64,000 nt of DNA from Lodderomyces elongisporus. Taxonomy: Eukaryota > Ascomycota > Pichiomycetes > Serinales > Debaryomycetaceae. Made by a program: the position numbers and the translations under genes. The stretch covers positions 682,001-746,000 of the forward strand of contig NC_083676.1 in assembly GCF_030384665.1 (NCBI RefSeq). Reading direction: 5' to 3'. How positions within the stretch are numbered: the stretch's first letter is position 1; the number at the start of each line of letters is the position of its first letter. Shown piece after piece: positions 31,788-40,760 of this stretch. The notes under the pieces are model-generated. The model searched no databases, was not told the origin of the DNA, and was given only the letters and a program-made list of their open reading frames with translations.

Positions 31788-31930
31788 TCATGTCAAAAAT
31801 TCGAATTCAAAAAAATAAAAAGAAAGAATGATATGTTTGTTTCAAACAAGCGCGCCTCACCCATATATCTCTGATCTTGAATAATGAGACGTGTAAGCAT
31901 CGAATTGAGATACACACTCTTCAACGATAC

Positions 31931-32237
31931 ATGGACGATTACAAGCAAATAGGGCACCATGAATGCATAAGCTCTCAGAAATTCCCATTTTTAGTGTCTT
32001 TGCTACAACTGCATGGGAAATTTGTGAATGATGTAATTGAAGAACCTAGCTACGAGCACGAAGAGAAAAAAGGAGAAGAAGAAGAAGATGATGATGATGA
32101 TGAAGAAGAAGGAGGAGGAGGAGGAGGAGGAGAAGAAGAAGAAGAAGTAAAGGAAAAGGAAAAGGAAAAAGCAGAAGAAGAAGAAGAAGAAGAAGAAGAA
32201 GAAGAAGAAGAAGAAGAAGAAGAAGAAGAAGAAGAAG

Positions 32238-32269
<32 letters not shown>

Positions 32270-34021
32270 GAAGAGGATGGGGAAGAAGGAGATGTTGAGA
32301 AAATAAATGATAAGAAACATGCCACTGATATATCACAAGAATTGGCAAAGTTGCTTTCAAGACCCGTGAGGGAGATAAAAGATTACATTAGATCTCTAAA
32401 TGAAGATTTGGCTGTGCCACCATCGAACATTGACAATTTGTTTGGTGATAATCTTAATGATGGAGATATTGACTATGAGAACCATATAAGTACGGGACTA
32501 CCAGATTTAGATGAACAATTAGGTGGTGGTATTCCAATAGGTGAAGTTAGCGAGGTGTTTGGTGCGAGTGGTTGCGGCAAGTCACAGTTTGTTTACCAAA
32601 TAATACACAACAGCATATTACAAGGTGAAAAAAATACTGCTGTTCATGTTGCCACTGAGTCTTTTATGGAATCAAAGAGATTGAAAGATATTTTTGAAAG
32701 CGACAGTAGCAGTAGCAGCTCCTTGAGCTCTAAGTTAGACCGCATGTCCTACATATATTGTCCCGACTTGGAGACACAAGATCACATTTTATTCACACAA
32801 TTACCAATACATCTACAAGAAAATATAGGAAAGACAAAGTTATTGGTAATTGACTCAATTGCACAACATTTTCGTCGTGAAGATGCCATGTCCACGGCAT
32901 CAACATTGAAGAACCAAATTGATGAACAAGTTCTTGAGCTAGCTCAAGATGAAGAGTTCAAATCCACAGTAATGCCCAATCATAAGAAGCAGTTGAAGCT
33001 TGTTTCGTACAAGTCTGCCAAATACGCGACTCGCTCAACTAAATTGCATTATTTATGCCAGATGTACCGACACCTCGCAAGACTAGCCAGACAATACAAC
33101 ATCGCAGTAGTAATAATAAATCAAGTCAGTGCACATACGAATGATTACGACGACCTTCGAAGATGGGAAAATGCACACCATGAGGAGTTAGTGTACCCAT
33201 TGAATTATGATTTTCAAACATTGGTGTCTGCTGGGTGGGACCCTAAAGTGATTTCCAAATATTTACCAGCTACATCTGTGCGTCTCAATGAACGGGATAT
33301 AGAGCATTTGGAGATGGAAATATCCCAACATCTAGATCCTTTTGGTGCGACTAGAAGGCGGAAAAGGCGACGAACAGATGATAATAATGAAAACAATGAT
33401 GATGACGATGATGATGACGATGACAAAGGTGAAAATAACATTAATAATATCAACAATGGTGATGATGATGAAGGTGTTTATGATGGTAATGAATATGAAA
33501 ATAAAACCTTGGATATGGAGAGAGATCCGCGGTACAATAAAGTCAAGCAATCTGATCTATTGGAGACTCGGAAGGATCTCATATTGAAAGCTCATGAAAT
33601 GCGGAATAAAAATACCAAAAAATTAGTACCAACATTGGGGTATCCGTGGTCTGTAAGAATACAAAATCGCATCATGCTAATGAAGACTTACAAACCAATC
33701 CTCAAGCTGAAGTCCGAACTTGAAGAAGAAGATGATGATAAAGAAAAAGAAAGAAGAGGAGAAGGCTTACTTGATAAAAAGGTTTCTCTGGTGGATCCTG
33801 ATTCCGGATTGACTTATGCGCAGCTATGTGAGGGATTCAATACACCAACATCTTCGAGCTCTGGCAATCAGGATATTGCAGCTAGCCTGCTACTCAAAGG
33901 CTGGCAGGTTCAGCGGTTTGCTAGAGTGGTTCAGAGCTCACATAATCATGGAAGCGGACCGATGGAAAATGTAGCTTTTGAAATTCGAAAAGAAGGGTTA
34001 GCGCAGATGCAACCATCATGA
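31931..34021 (+). CDS. RAD57: Rad57-like RecA-family recombination mediator with a large acidic insertion
   Basis: Starting at the first ATG (MDDYKQIGHH) gives 696 aa, well above S. cerevisiae Rad57 (460 aa). The excess is mostly low complexity: an acidic block at ~48-119 including 31 consecutive Glu (82-112, all GAA), and Asp/Asn-rich inserts after residue 475. The RecA core is intact: STGLPDLDEQLGGGIPIGEV, Walker A GASGCGKS (211-218), Walker B LLVIDSIAQHFR, then the NIAVVIINQVSA strand. These resemble Rad57's 'LVIIDSISHHLR' and 'SVVVANQVGD'. A C-terminal TLGYPWSVRIQNRIML block also fits the paralogue group. Family knowledge: the Rad55-Rad57 heterodimer stabilises Rad51 filaments against Srs2. 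Another Rad51 paralogue cannot be fully excluded. Confidence 0.78.
32174..32266 (+). repeat. Coding (GAA)31 tract, polyglutamate in RAD57
   Basis: Thirty-one uninterrupted GAA codons inside a wider GAA/GAT/GGA-rich segment (32060-32290). GAA/TTC tracts are expansion-prone and may form triplex DNA. Confidence 0.93.
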
Positions 34022-34030
34022 TATTGATAC

Positions 34031-34062
<32 letters not shown>

Positions 34063-34842
34063 TAAATATATATATATTTGTTTTTGAAAATCTCCATATC
34101 AAAATGAGTCGTGGGGACAGAGTTATATGTCCACTACCGTATCATTTTCTATAAACCATGACCTAGATATCTCATTATATACTTGTAAGTATGCAAGGAT
34201 TGCTGGACGTGTACAACTTTCTTTTAATTTTTCTAATTTTTTTGTTTGGTTTTCATTCTCTTTTTATTTTGTTTATTTTTGCATATAACTTGATGAAAAT
34301 TGCTGCAAAAAAGAAAACAACATTTTTTTTTTTTTTTTAATTTTATCACCATTCCTACTACTATTCTTAGAGTACGACTTTCATTACTGTAGAAGCACAT
34401 AAAAGTAGGAAATGGTTTTGTGGTACCCACGTTGATATCTCTTTGTCAATTTGGGCGACTTGTATGCAACTTTTGTGTAGTATTTTGGGTACGACTGTTG
34501 TTACTATACCGAGAACGTGTAAGACGTGACCCCCCCCCGCGATAACAGGTCGTGTACATTGCTAGTATCAACAAACACAGAAATTCCCGACCCTCTCCGA
34601 CCGGCCTAGGATCCTCAGGCCAGCCCTCTCCCCCCTACACATCAAAAACTCAGTCCAATTCTCGAGCACTCTGCTCTTGACATCAACAGCTTTCATTCAA
34701 CACTTGTATACCTATATACGAACCCTTTTACTTGTCACTTTTGCAAATATATACATACGCAAGTGTTTACATACATAAATATATGTATAATATATTTATT
34801 CAAGTTTATGCGAAATAAGAAATTAGAAATTTGAACTCGATA
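34022..34842. other. MAF1 promoter / RAD57 3' flank
   Basis: A TA tract follows the RAD57 stop (34031-34052). A T17 run lies near 34323-34339. A short C-rich island (CCCCCCCCGCG at ~34531) and a GC-rich segment (34585-34640) are unusual for this AT-rich genome. No RNA gene or reading frame was recognised. Confidence 0.6.
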
Positions 34843-36463
34843 ATGAAGGTATGTTTTGAATAATTGAGTATTGTGTTGTCCCCAAATATTGCACTTCTCA
34901 TGTCTCAGTCAACATAACGTATAATGTCAAGTACTAACTATTGAACTAATTTTTTAGTATATCGACGAGATTGACCTTGAGCTTGTGAATCAAGAGCTAA
35001 ATTTTAGCTCGCCGGATAACAACTTAATCATCAAGGGTGGTTGTGAGCTATTTACAACCAAACCAATTGGTTCAGACAAAAAGTTATTCAAGACGATCGA
35101 CAAGCATTTGAACCAGATAATTGAAGATAACCAATTATCACGCTCATTGGAAAGAGAAAGACAAAACTCTATAGGCTCGATATTTGGTGGTAGTGGAAGT
35201 CCCACAGACAAACGCTTTAACTATCACTACCCCCACCATCACCACATCCAACCACAAGAGCAGAAACAAGAACAGAAACATGAAGAAAACCCAGGGGAAA
35301 GGCCAGAGAAAGCACCAGAAGTAAAGCAAACACTGAATAATTTACCATTGCCTCAAGAGAGTAAACGAAGGTCTAGTTCACAGCTGGGAAAATTCAAGGT
35401 AGAGGTAAAAGTGGACCTGCCTAAAGCCTCTGGTCCCTCTTTGACAACAACGGCTCCCACCATTTCAACTGTTGATACCATAAACAAAACTACGGCAACA
35501 ATGAATGAAACTGAGAATGCGGCTTCCTCGTTGCCGAAATCCTTCAACGATGACAGCTTCATAGGGTCTGAACAACAGGATCCAATTGACGAATCACCTT
35601 TTGGTCCATTAAAGAGCATCTCGACGCGCAAGACTTTTTCATATTTGATTGCAATTTTGAACAACACGTTTCCAGATCAAGACTTTTCAAGTTTGCAACC
35701 GACAACCGAAAATTTTTACAAGCTAGACACACCAGAGGATCTTGTACAGAAATTCAACAATTTACTCATATCCTTGGGCAAGAAAGAAGATATCCTTAAC
35801 TGGATATGGGATATTATAAACTCATACATGGATGTAATACCTTCAAAAACATCGTCTCCACTTTTAGCTGCAACTAGCGGTGCCCTGGAGAGCCATAGCT
35901 ATGGGTATAACCAAAACGGGTCCGGGTCCGGTTCTGGGTCTGGTTCTGGTTCTCGGTCCGGTTATGGTCACAGTCATAACCATGGAAACGAACAAAGACA
36001 AGGCGGTACTTCGAGTCGGAAGAATAGCTTTTTGAGCAAGAGGAGGAATAGTTCATTCTCTACCTTAATTGGGGGCCATTCTCCTCTGCTTTCGGCGCAG
36101 CAGCCAGTAGAGAAAAATTGTCAAATATACCAGTTCCAACCCTCTGACGAGTCAATATTTGAGGACCTAACATACCCATACCAGCCTATGTGGTCGTATT
36201 ACTGGTTTATTTATAACAAGAGAAAGAAAAGAGTAACGTTTTTGCATTTAACTGCGATTAATAAAGTCCATTATTCCAATGTTAATGAAGAAACCCGTAG
36301 GAAAAGGCTTAAAACCGATAGGGTCATTCGAGGCGACGGTTATGATGACGAAGAAGAGTACGACGAGAATGATGAGTATCGTGGAGACAGTGAAGAATTT
36401 GTTGCTAGTCAGCTGAATGCAGAAGAAGAAAACACAGATATTGTGGGCGATCTCGAAATCTGA
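34843..36463 (+). CDS. MAF1: Maf1, repressor of RNA polymerase III; join(34843..34848, 34958..36463)
   Basis: The first exon is only ATG-AAG. Exon 2 resumes with YIDEIDLELVNQELNF, so the protein starts MK-YIDEID, matching S. cerevisiae MKFIDELDIE. The total is 503 aa. The three conserved Maf1 boxes are present: the N-terminal box through CELFTTKPIGSDKKLFKTID; a middle box RKTFSYLIAILNNTFPDQDF; and a final box with WSYYWFIYNKRKKRVTFLHL. Between boxes A and B lies a Ser/Thr-rich, RRSSS-containing linker where PKA/Sch9 sites sit in yeast. Box B is followed by an extra Gly/Ser repeat insert. Maf1 enters the nucleus under stress and blocks Pol III-TFIIIB. It lies ~3.4 kb from a Pol III gene (tRNA-Tyr), probably by chance. 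Confidence 0.96.
34849..34957 (+). other. MAF1 intron, 109 nt, canonical
   Basis: Donor GTATGT at 34849-34854, branch site TACTAAC at 34932-34938, acceptor TTTTTAG ending at 34957. S. cerevisiae MAF1 likewise has a tiny first exon and an intron at the start of the gene. Without splicing, the conserved N-terminal box would lack a start codon. Confidence 0.95.
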
Positions 36464-37566
36464 ATCATGATAAATCAACAACAAGAACAAAAACAAAAAC
36501 AACAAAAGCAACGACAACAACAACAAGAACAACAACACATAAACAACATTCTTTCAACATCCCCATTGATTCTAGAATTATGCGAAACTTGAGATAAGTA
36601 CTTCTCATTTAGTTAAGGAAAGTGACGTATGTCCCCAAGTGTTTAACGTTTGCAAGCTTTTTTTTGTTCTTTATTTTGTTTTTACTTTTTTTTTTTTTTT
36701 CTTCAAAATTCGATTTGGAGCTTAGTCGAGAAATAGGTGCCAATGTTTTTCTTTCAGTTCAAGTAGCAAACTTAGCCTGTATTAAAACGCTTTTTTACTT
36801 TATTCAATTTCATCTTTGTTTAATCAATGCCCGACTTAATTATATGATCGATACTGTAATCCTCCTCCTCTCGCAAATCTGAAAGGGAAATATACTGAAA
36901 CAAATAAATAAAGCAACAAAAAAGAGAACAAGAAACAATTAATAAGTAAATGAGTAGAAGAAGAAAACTTGTAAAGAACTTGTAAAGAACGACTTTTTCA
37001 TAAATGGTAACTCATCCACCGATGGCAACTCTCAGGATTTTAATATGAATATGACGTATATTCACGGTATTCGTAAGAAGAAAAAAAAGGTGTCGTGCAA
37101 GATTGTAAAACATTATTGAAAAAAAATAGACATTAATTGTTGTTAATTTGTGAATTTTTTTTTTTTTTTTCTTTTTTTTGCTACCTGTGGTGGCAGGAGC
37201 AACTATGGGTCGATTGCGCAAAGCAAATACGCACTCTTACCGCTACCCTTTTGCATTTACTCTTGCTTGCTTGCTCTTAGGGGGGTGGAATTATTTACAC
37301 CGCAATTATATTATTACAAATAAGCCAATTGACGGGTTTACCAACACCTATATCTATGTATAAACACATATATAAGAAAAGTTAAGGCAAGATGTATCTT
37401 TGATCAACTATAAATACAATTGCACTTTCCCATACTCTTCCCATACTTTTTCCATACTGTTTCCATCCTTTTACTTCTCAACTACTTTTGATAACTTTCT
37501 TTTCCTTAATCTTTTTAATTTTAACTACAATCACTAATAACCAACAATAATTCTTATTAAATAACA
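36464..37566. other. Promoter of the aldo-keto reductase gene / MAF1 3' flank
   Basis: A CAACAA-type repeat (36475-36545) follows MAF1; T-runs occur at 36688-36703 and 37155-37175. A stress-response-type AGGGG lies at 37279-37283, 284 bp before the reductase. Two modest frames (36622-36882 and 37205-37363) are discussed elsewhere and are not called as genes. Confidence 0.55.
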
Positions 37567-38550
37567 ATGACACCAATTAAAAAGGCAACAGACGTTTACT
37601 TTACTTTAAACAATGGTATCAAGATTCCTGCTTTGGGATTAGGTACTGTCCCTTCAGATGACCCTAGCGATGTGAAGGATCAAGTGATCACAGCCGTCAA
37701 AGCTGGATATCGTTTGATCGATACTGCGTGGTATTATGGTACTGAAAAGTATGTGGGACAAGCACTTAAGGAGTTGTTTGACGAAGGTGTAGTCAAGCGT
37801 GAAGATATTTTTATCACCACAAAAGTGTGGCCATCCTTCTATCATAGTCCCGAAAAGTCTTTGGATCAATCTTTAGAGACATTGGGTTTGGACTATGTCG
37901 ATTTATTTTTGCAACATTGGCCAGTTGCACTTCACGGTGACGAGAATGGACAACCAACGGCACCAAAGGATAAGGATGGAAATTTGATATACGACGATGA
38001 TCCAGCAACTGGCACAAAGTTTATTGAAGTTTATCATAAGCTTGAGAAAATCTTGGATGAGACGAAAAAGACAAGAGCAATTGGTGTTTCCAATTATTCC
38101 ATTCCTAAATTGAAGCAATTATTGCCAACAGTTAAACACGTCCCAGTGGTGAACCAAATAGAGTACCACCCAGAATTGCCACAGCAAGATTTAGTGGACC
38201 TTTGTAACGAGCACAAGATAATTGTAGAATGTTATTCACCAGTTGGTGGTCCAGGTGCGCCTGTGTTGAAACAACCTTTGGTTCAAGAGCTTGCAAAGAA
38301 GTATGATGTTTCAACCAATGAGATTGTGGACGCTTACCAGATTTTGAACGGAAGAATTGCAATTCCAAGATCGTCAAATTTGGAAAGGATCAAATCGATT
38401 ACAAACTTGCCAGACTTGAGTAAAGAAGAATTGGACGAGTTATACCAAATTGGTGTGAATAAACCAACAAGATACACCAATGACCCATGGGGATATGGCC
38501 TTGGGTTCCGCTGGTGGCAAGGTGATGACAAGAGTAAAACATTTACATAA
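37567..38550 (+). CDS. ARA1: Aldo-keto reductase, Ara1-type D-arabinose dehydrogenase/carbonyl reductase
   Basis: The 327-aa TIM-barrel AKR starts [20 protein letters not shown], close to Ara1's '[20 protein letters not shown]'. The catalytic tetrad is visible: Asp in [10 protein letters not shown] with the downstream Tyr, Lys in ITTKVWP and His in LFLQHWP. The NADP-binding segment near the C terminus is [15 protein letters not shown]. Family knowledge: Ara1 oxidises D-arabinose toward erythroascorbate and reduces dicarbonyls using NADPH. The N terminus is shorter than S. cerevisiae Ara1 (344 aa). CTG yeasts often have several such paralogues, so substrate is uncertain. It is convergent with DUS1, 132 bp away. 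Confidence 0.82.
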   Translation: [327 protein letters not shown]

Positions 38551-38682
38551 ACTTAATCTAATGATGTTTCTAGTTTATCAATATATATATATATATATAC
38601 ATATATACATATATATTAATATATAATTACTTCCATCTGAAAATTGAGCAAAGTAGATGCAAGGAAATGAATGATGAGGTCT

Positions 38683-40233
38683 CTAGACTGCTTGCTTTTT
38701 GTTTTCTGCTAATGGTCCCAGCTCTGAATTGTCCTCTGTTTCCAATGCGCGTTTGCACTGTTTAGTTTCTCCTTGAGTCTCCTCCCCATTCTCCCCATTC
38801 TCTCTATTCTCCTTATCAGCAACAGAATCAGCAGCAATTTTACTACTGGTTCCTTTTTCTTCTGCAAACTTTTTCAGCATCCTAGTATTTTGCATTTCTC
38901 CATTGATTTTTCTAAAATACGGTTGACACCTCCAATAAGGAACTTTCTTGTAATGGCCACCCCAACTTTCAACAGGCCCATCCTCTATAACGTCAATCTC
39001 CTTGATGTTTGGCTTGTTGTAAATCTCCTCCACAATTTGTTCTACTTCCTCCACAATCTTGTTCCAATCTTCGAATGGCTGGCGTACACTAGTACCTCCA
39101 ATTTTTGGCCTTAGTTCTGTGTGAACTTTTAAAAATGAGTTTAAAAGCTTGAAAAAGTGTGACTTAATCACGTGTGTTGAAGCAGGACTATCAACTTCTT
39201 TGACAATTTCGAAATACTCTCGAAGTAATTTATCAACTCTTGGAAACTGTTTTTCAATGTCATTATCCTTAGTCCAAAAAACCCCAGGGTTGTACAAGTT
39301 CCCTTCCGCCGACATAACCGCATCACAGCCAACTTCATCCGCACATCTCTTTAAATCTGACGGGTACAAGATGTTTCCGTTTGCAAAAAAGACCTGATCC
39401 TCTGGCAAGTTATCTCGAAGGTGTTTCAAGATTTTCCAATCCGCGAGACCCGTGTTTTGACCTTTCATTTCCCTTGTTCGTCCATGTATTGTTATAAATT
39501 GTGCACCAGCATCCAAAACCATTTTTGCATATTCCAACGACTTTTCCCAATCGTCGTAAACACGAATTTTTGCAGTAACGGGCACAGACAAGTTATCGTG
39601 TAGCGTGCGAATAAGCTTATGTACAAGTTCCCAGTCATCCATTAAAAATGCTCCGTATTTTCCTCTTCTTGCTATACCTTGGGGACAGCCCAAGTTGAGA
39701 TCCACAGCGTCACACTGGTTTTCCACTAATTTTGCTGCTTGCAATAAATAATCTGGGTCATTAGCACAGAATTGAACAATCAATGGACGATCGTTATCGC
39801 GACTGCCATCTTTTTCATTCCACATGCTTTGGCGGTATTTGGGGTCAGTCGCAAACAATCTAGAGTGGAACATCGGTGTATAGCACAAGTCAGCACCATA
39901 TCTACGAGACAAAATTCTCCATGCCAACTCAGAGTGATCCACCATAGGTGCCACAATCGTTTTTGGCTGCCCAATACTATTATATAACTGACGGCCGAGC
40001 ATTTTAACTTGCGGAGAAGATGGTTGCTCTAATGATTGATTGATCTGCTTACTAACCAGTTGACTAACCAGTTCGAAATTTTCGTTAGCTATTGTGGCTG
40101 TAGGTGTCATCACGCTTCGTTGCAGATTCAAGGTGTATATCTTTTGCAGATTTCTAGGGAAGGGGCTAAGTAAAGTTGTCAAGTTGCCACGAGATTGTAA
40201 TCGTAAGAAATACCAATACAGTAAACTGTACAT
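38683..40233 (-). CDS. DUS1: tRNA-dihydrouridine(16/17) synthase
   Basis: This 516-aa FMN enzyme shows the Dus core: TIVAPMVDHSELAWRIL (~94-110), YTPMFHSRLF, the catalytic-Cys loop VDLNLGCPQGIA, VTAKIRVYDD, TIHGRTREMKG and FFANGNILYPSD. It reduces U16/U17 in the tRNA D loop with NADPH. Two in-frame starts exist. The first (40233) adds 41 residues that are rich in Leu, Arg and Ser and without any Asp or Glu; the second (MTPTATIANENF, ATG ending at 40110) gives a protein closer to the yeast Dus1 length (423 aa). The coordinates show the longer form. The C terminus carries an extended charged, Glu/Asn-rich tail. A dual cytosolic/mitochondrial product is possible but unproven. Confidence 0.93.
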   Translation of the reverse strand: MYSLLYWYFLRLQSRGNLTTLLSPFPRNLQKIYTLNLQRSVMTPTATIANENFELVSQLVSKQINQSLEQPSSPQVKMLGRQLYNSIGQPKTIVAPMVDHSELAWRILSRRYGADLCYTPMFHSRLFATDPKYRQSMWNEKDGSRDNDRPLIVQFCANDPDYLLQAAKLVENQCDAVDLNLGCPQGIARRGKYGAFLMDDWELVHKLIRTLHDNLSVPVTAKIRVYDDWEKSLEYAKMVLDAGAQFITIHGRTREMKGQNTGLADWKILKHLRDNLPEDQVFFANGNILYPSDLKRCADEVGCDAVMSAEGNLYNPGVFWTKDNDIEKQFPRVDKLLREYFEIVKEVDSPASTHVIKSHFFKLLNSFLKVHTELRPKIGGTSVRQPFEDWNKIVEEVEQIVEEIYNKPNIKEIDVIEDGPVESWGGHYKKVPYWRCQPYFRKINGEMQNTRMLKKFAEEKGTSSKIAADSVADKENRENGENGEETQGETKQCKRALETEDNSELGPLAENKKQAV

Positions 40234-40715
40234 ATACTACTTCTTCTACCAATGATAGTGGTGTTTTCGTGACTGATTATTGATTTCGAAACCAAAAAAA
40301 GAAGGCAGAAAAAGAGGGAAAATACATCTCTCATTTCGATTCTTTTACTCTTCTTCACATTTACATTTTCCATCGCACACAAAAACGGCATTGAAAAAAA
40401 AGAAATAAAAAAAAAATAAAAAAAAAAAATAAGAAAAAAATAAAAATAAAAATAAGAAAAGATTTGATCTTCAGCTTTGTATGCAAACCCCAAATTGATT
40501 TTTTTTAATTTTATTCAAAAGAAATTTGAGAAAAGTTATACAAACAGACAAGGATATGCACATACATTTATGTATACACAAACAAACAAACAAACAAACA
40601 AATACATAACTGACTCTAGTAGCCGTTCTTGAGGGGTTTCAATCTGAATAGCCACTTAATTCTATATTGTATGTGAAGGATGTCATATGATTAAGATTAT
40701 TATTATATTATGTAT

Positions 40716-40749
<34 letters not shown>

Positions 40750-40760
40750 CATGTACAGAT
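40234..40760. other. DUS1 promoter / PMS1 3' flank
   Basis: Contains A-run/AAAAT repeats (40397-40460), CAAA tetranucleotide repeats (40579-40600) and a TA-rich tract at 40714-40749 next to the PMS1 stop. No gene seen. Confidence 0.65.

Larger units (their letters stand above)
31492..31930. other. Spacer between tRNA-Tyr and RAD57
   Basis: AT-rich, with T-runs and the MluI box listed separately. The reading frame of RAD57 extends back to a TTG at 31877, but the first ATG is at 31931. Confidence 0.6.

Noticed and set aside
32003..32360. Three overlapping minus-strand ORFs (Phe-, Leu- and Ser-rich) opposite RAD57
   Set aside because: Antisense shadows of the GAA repeat; RAD57 on the plus strand has full domain support.
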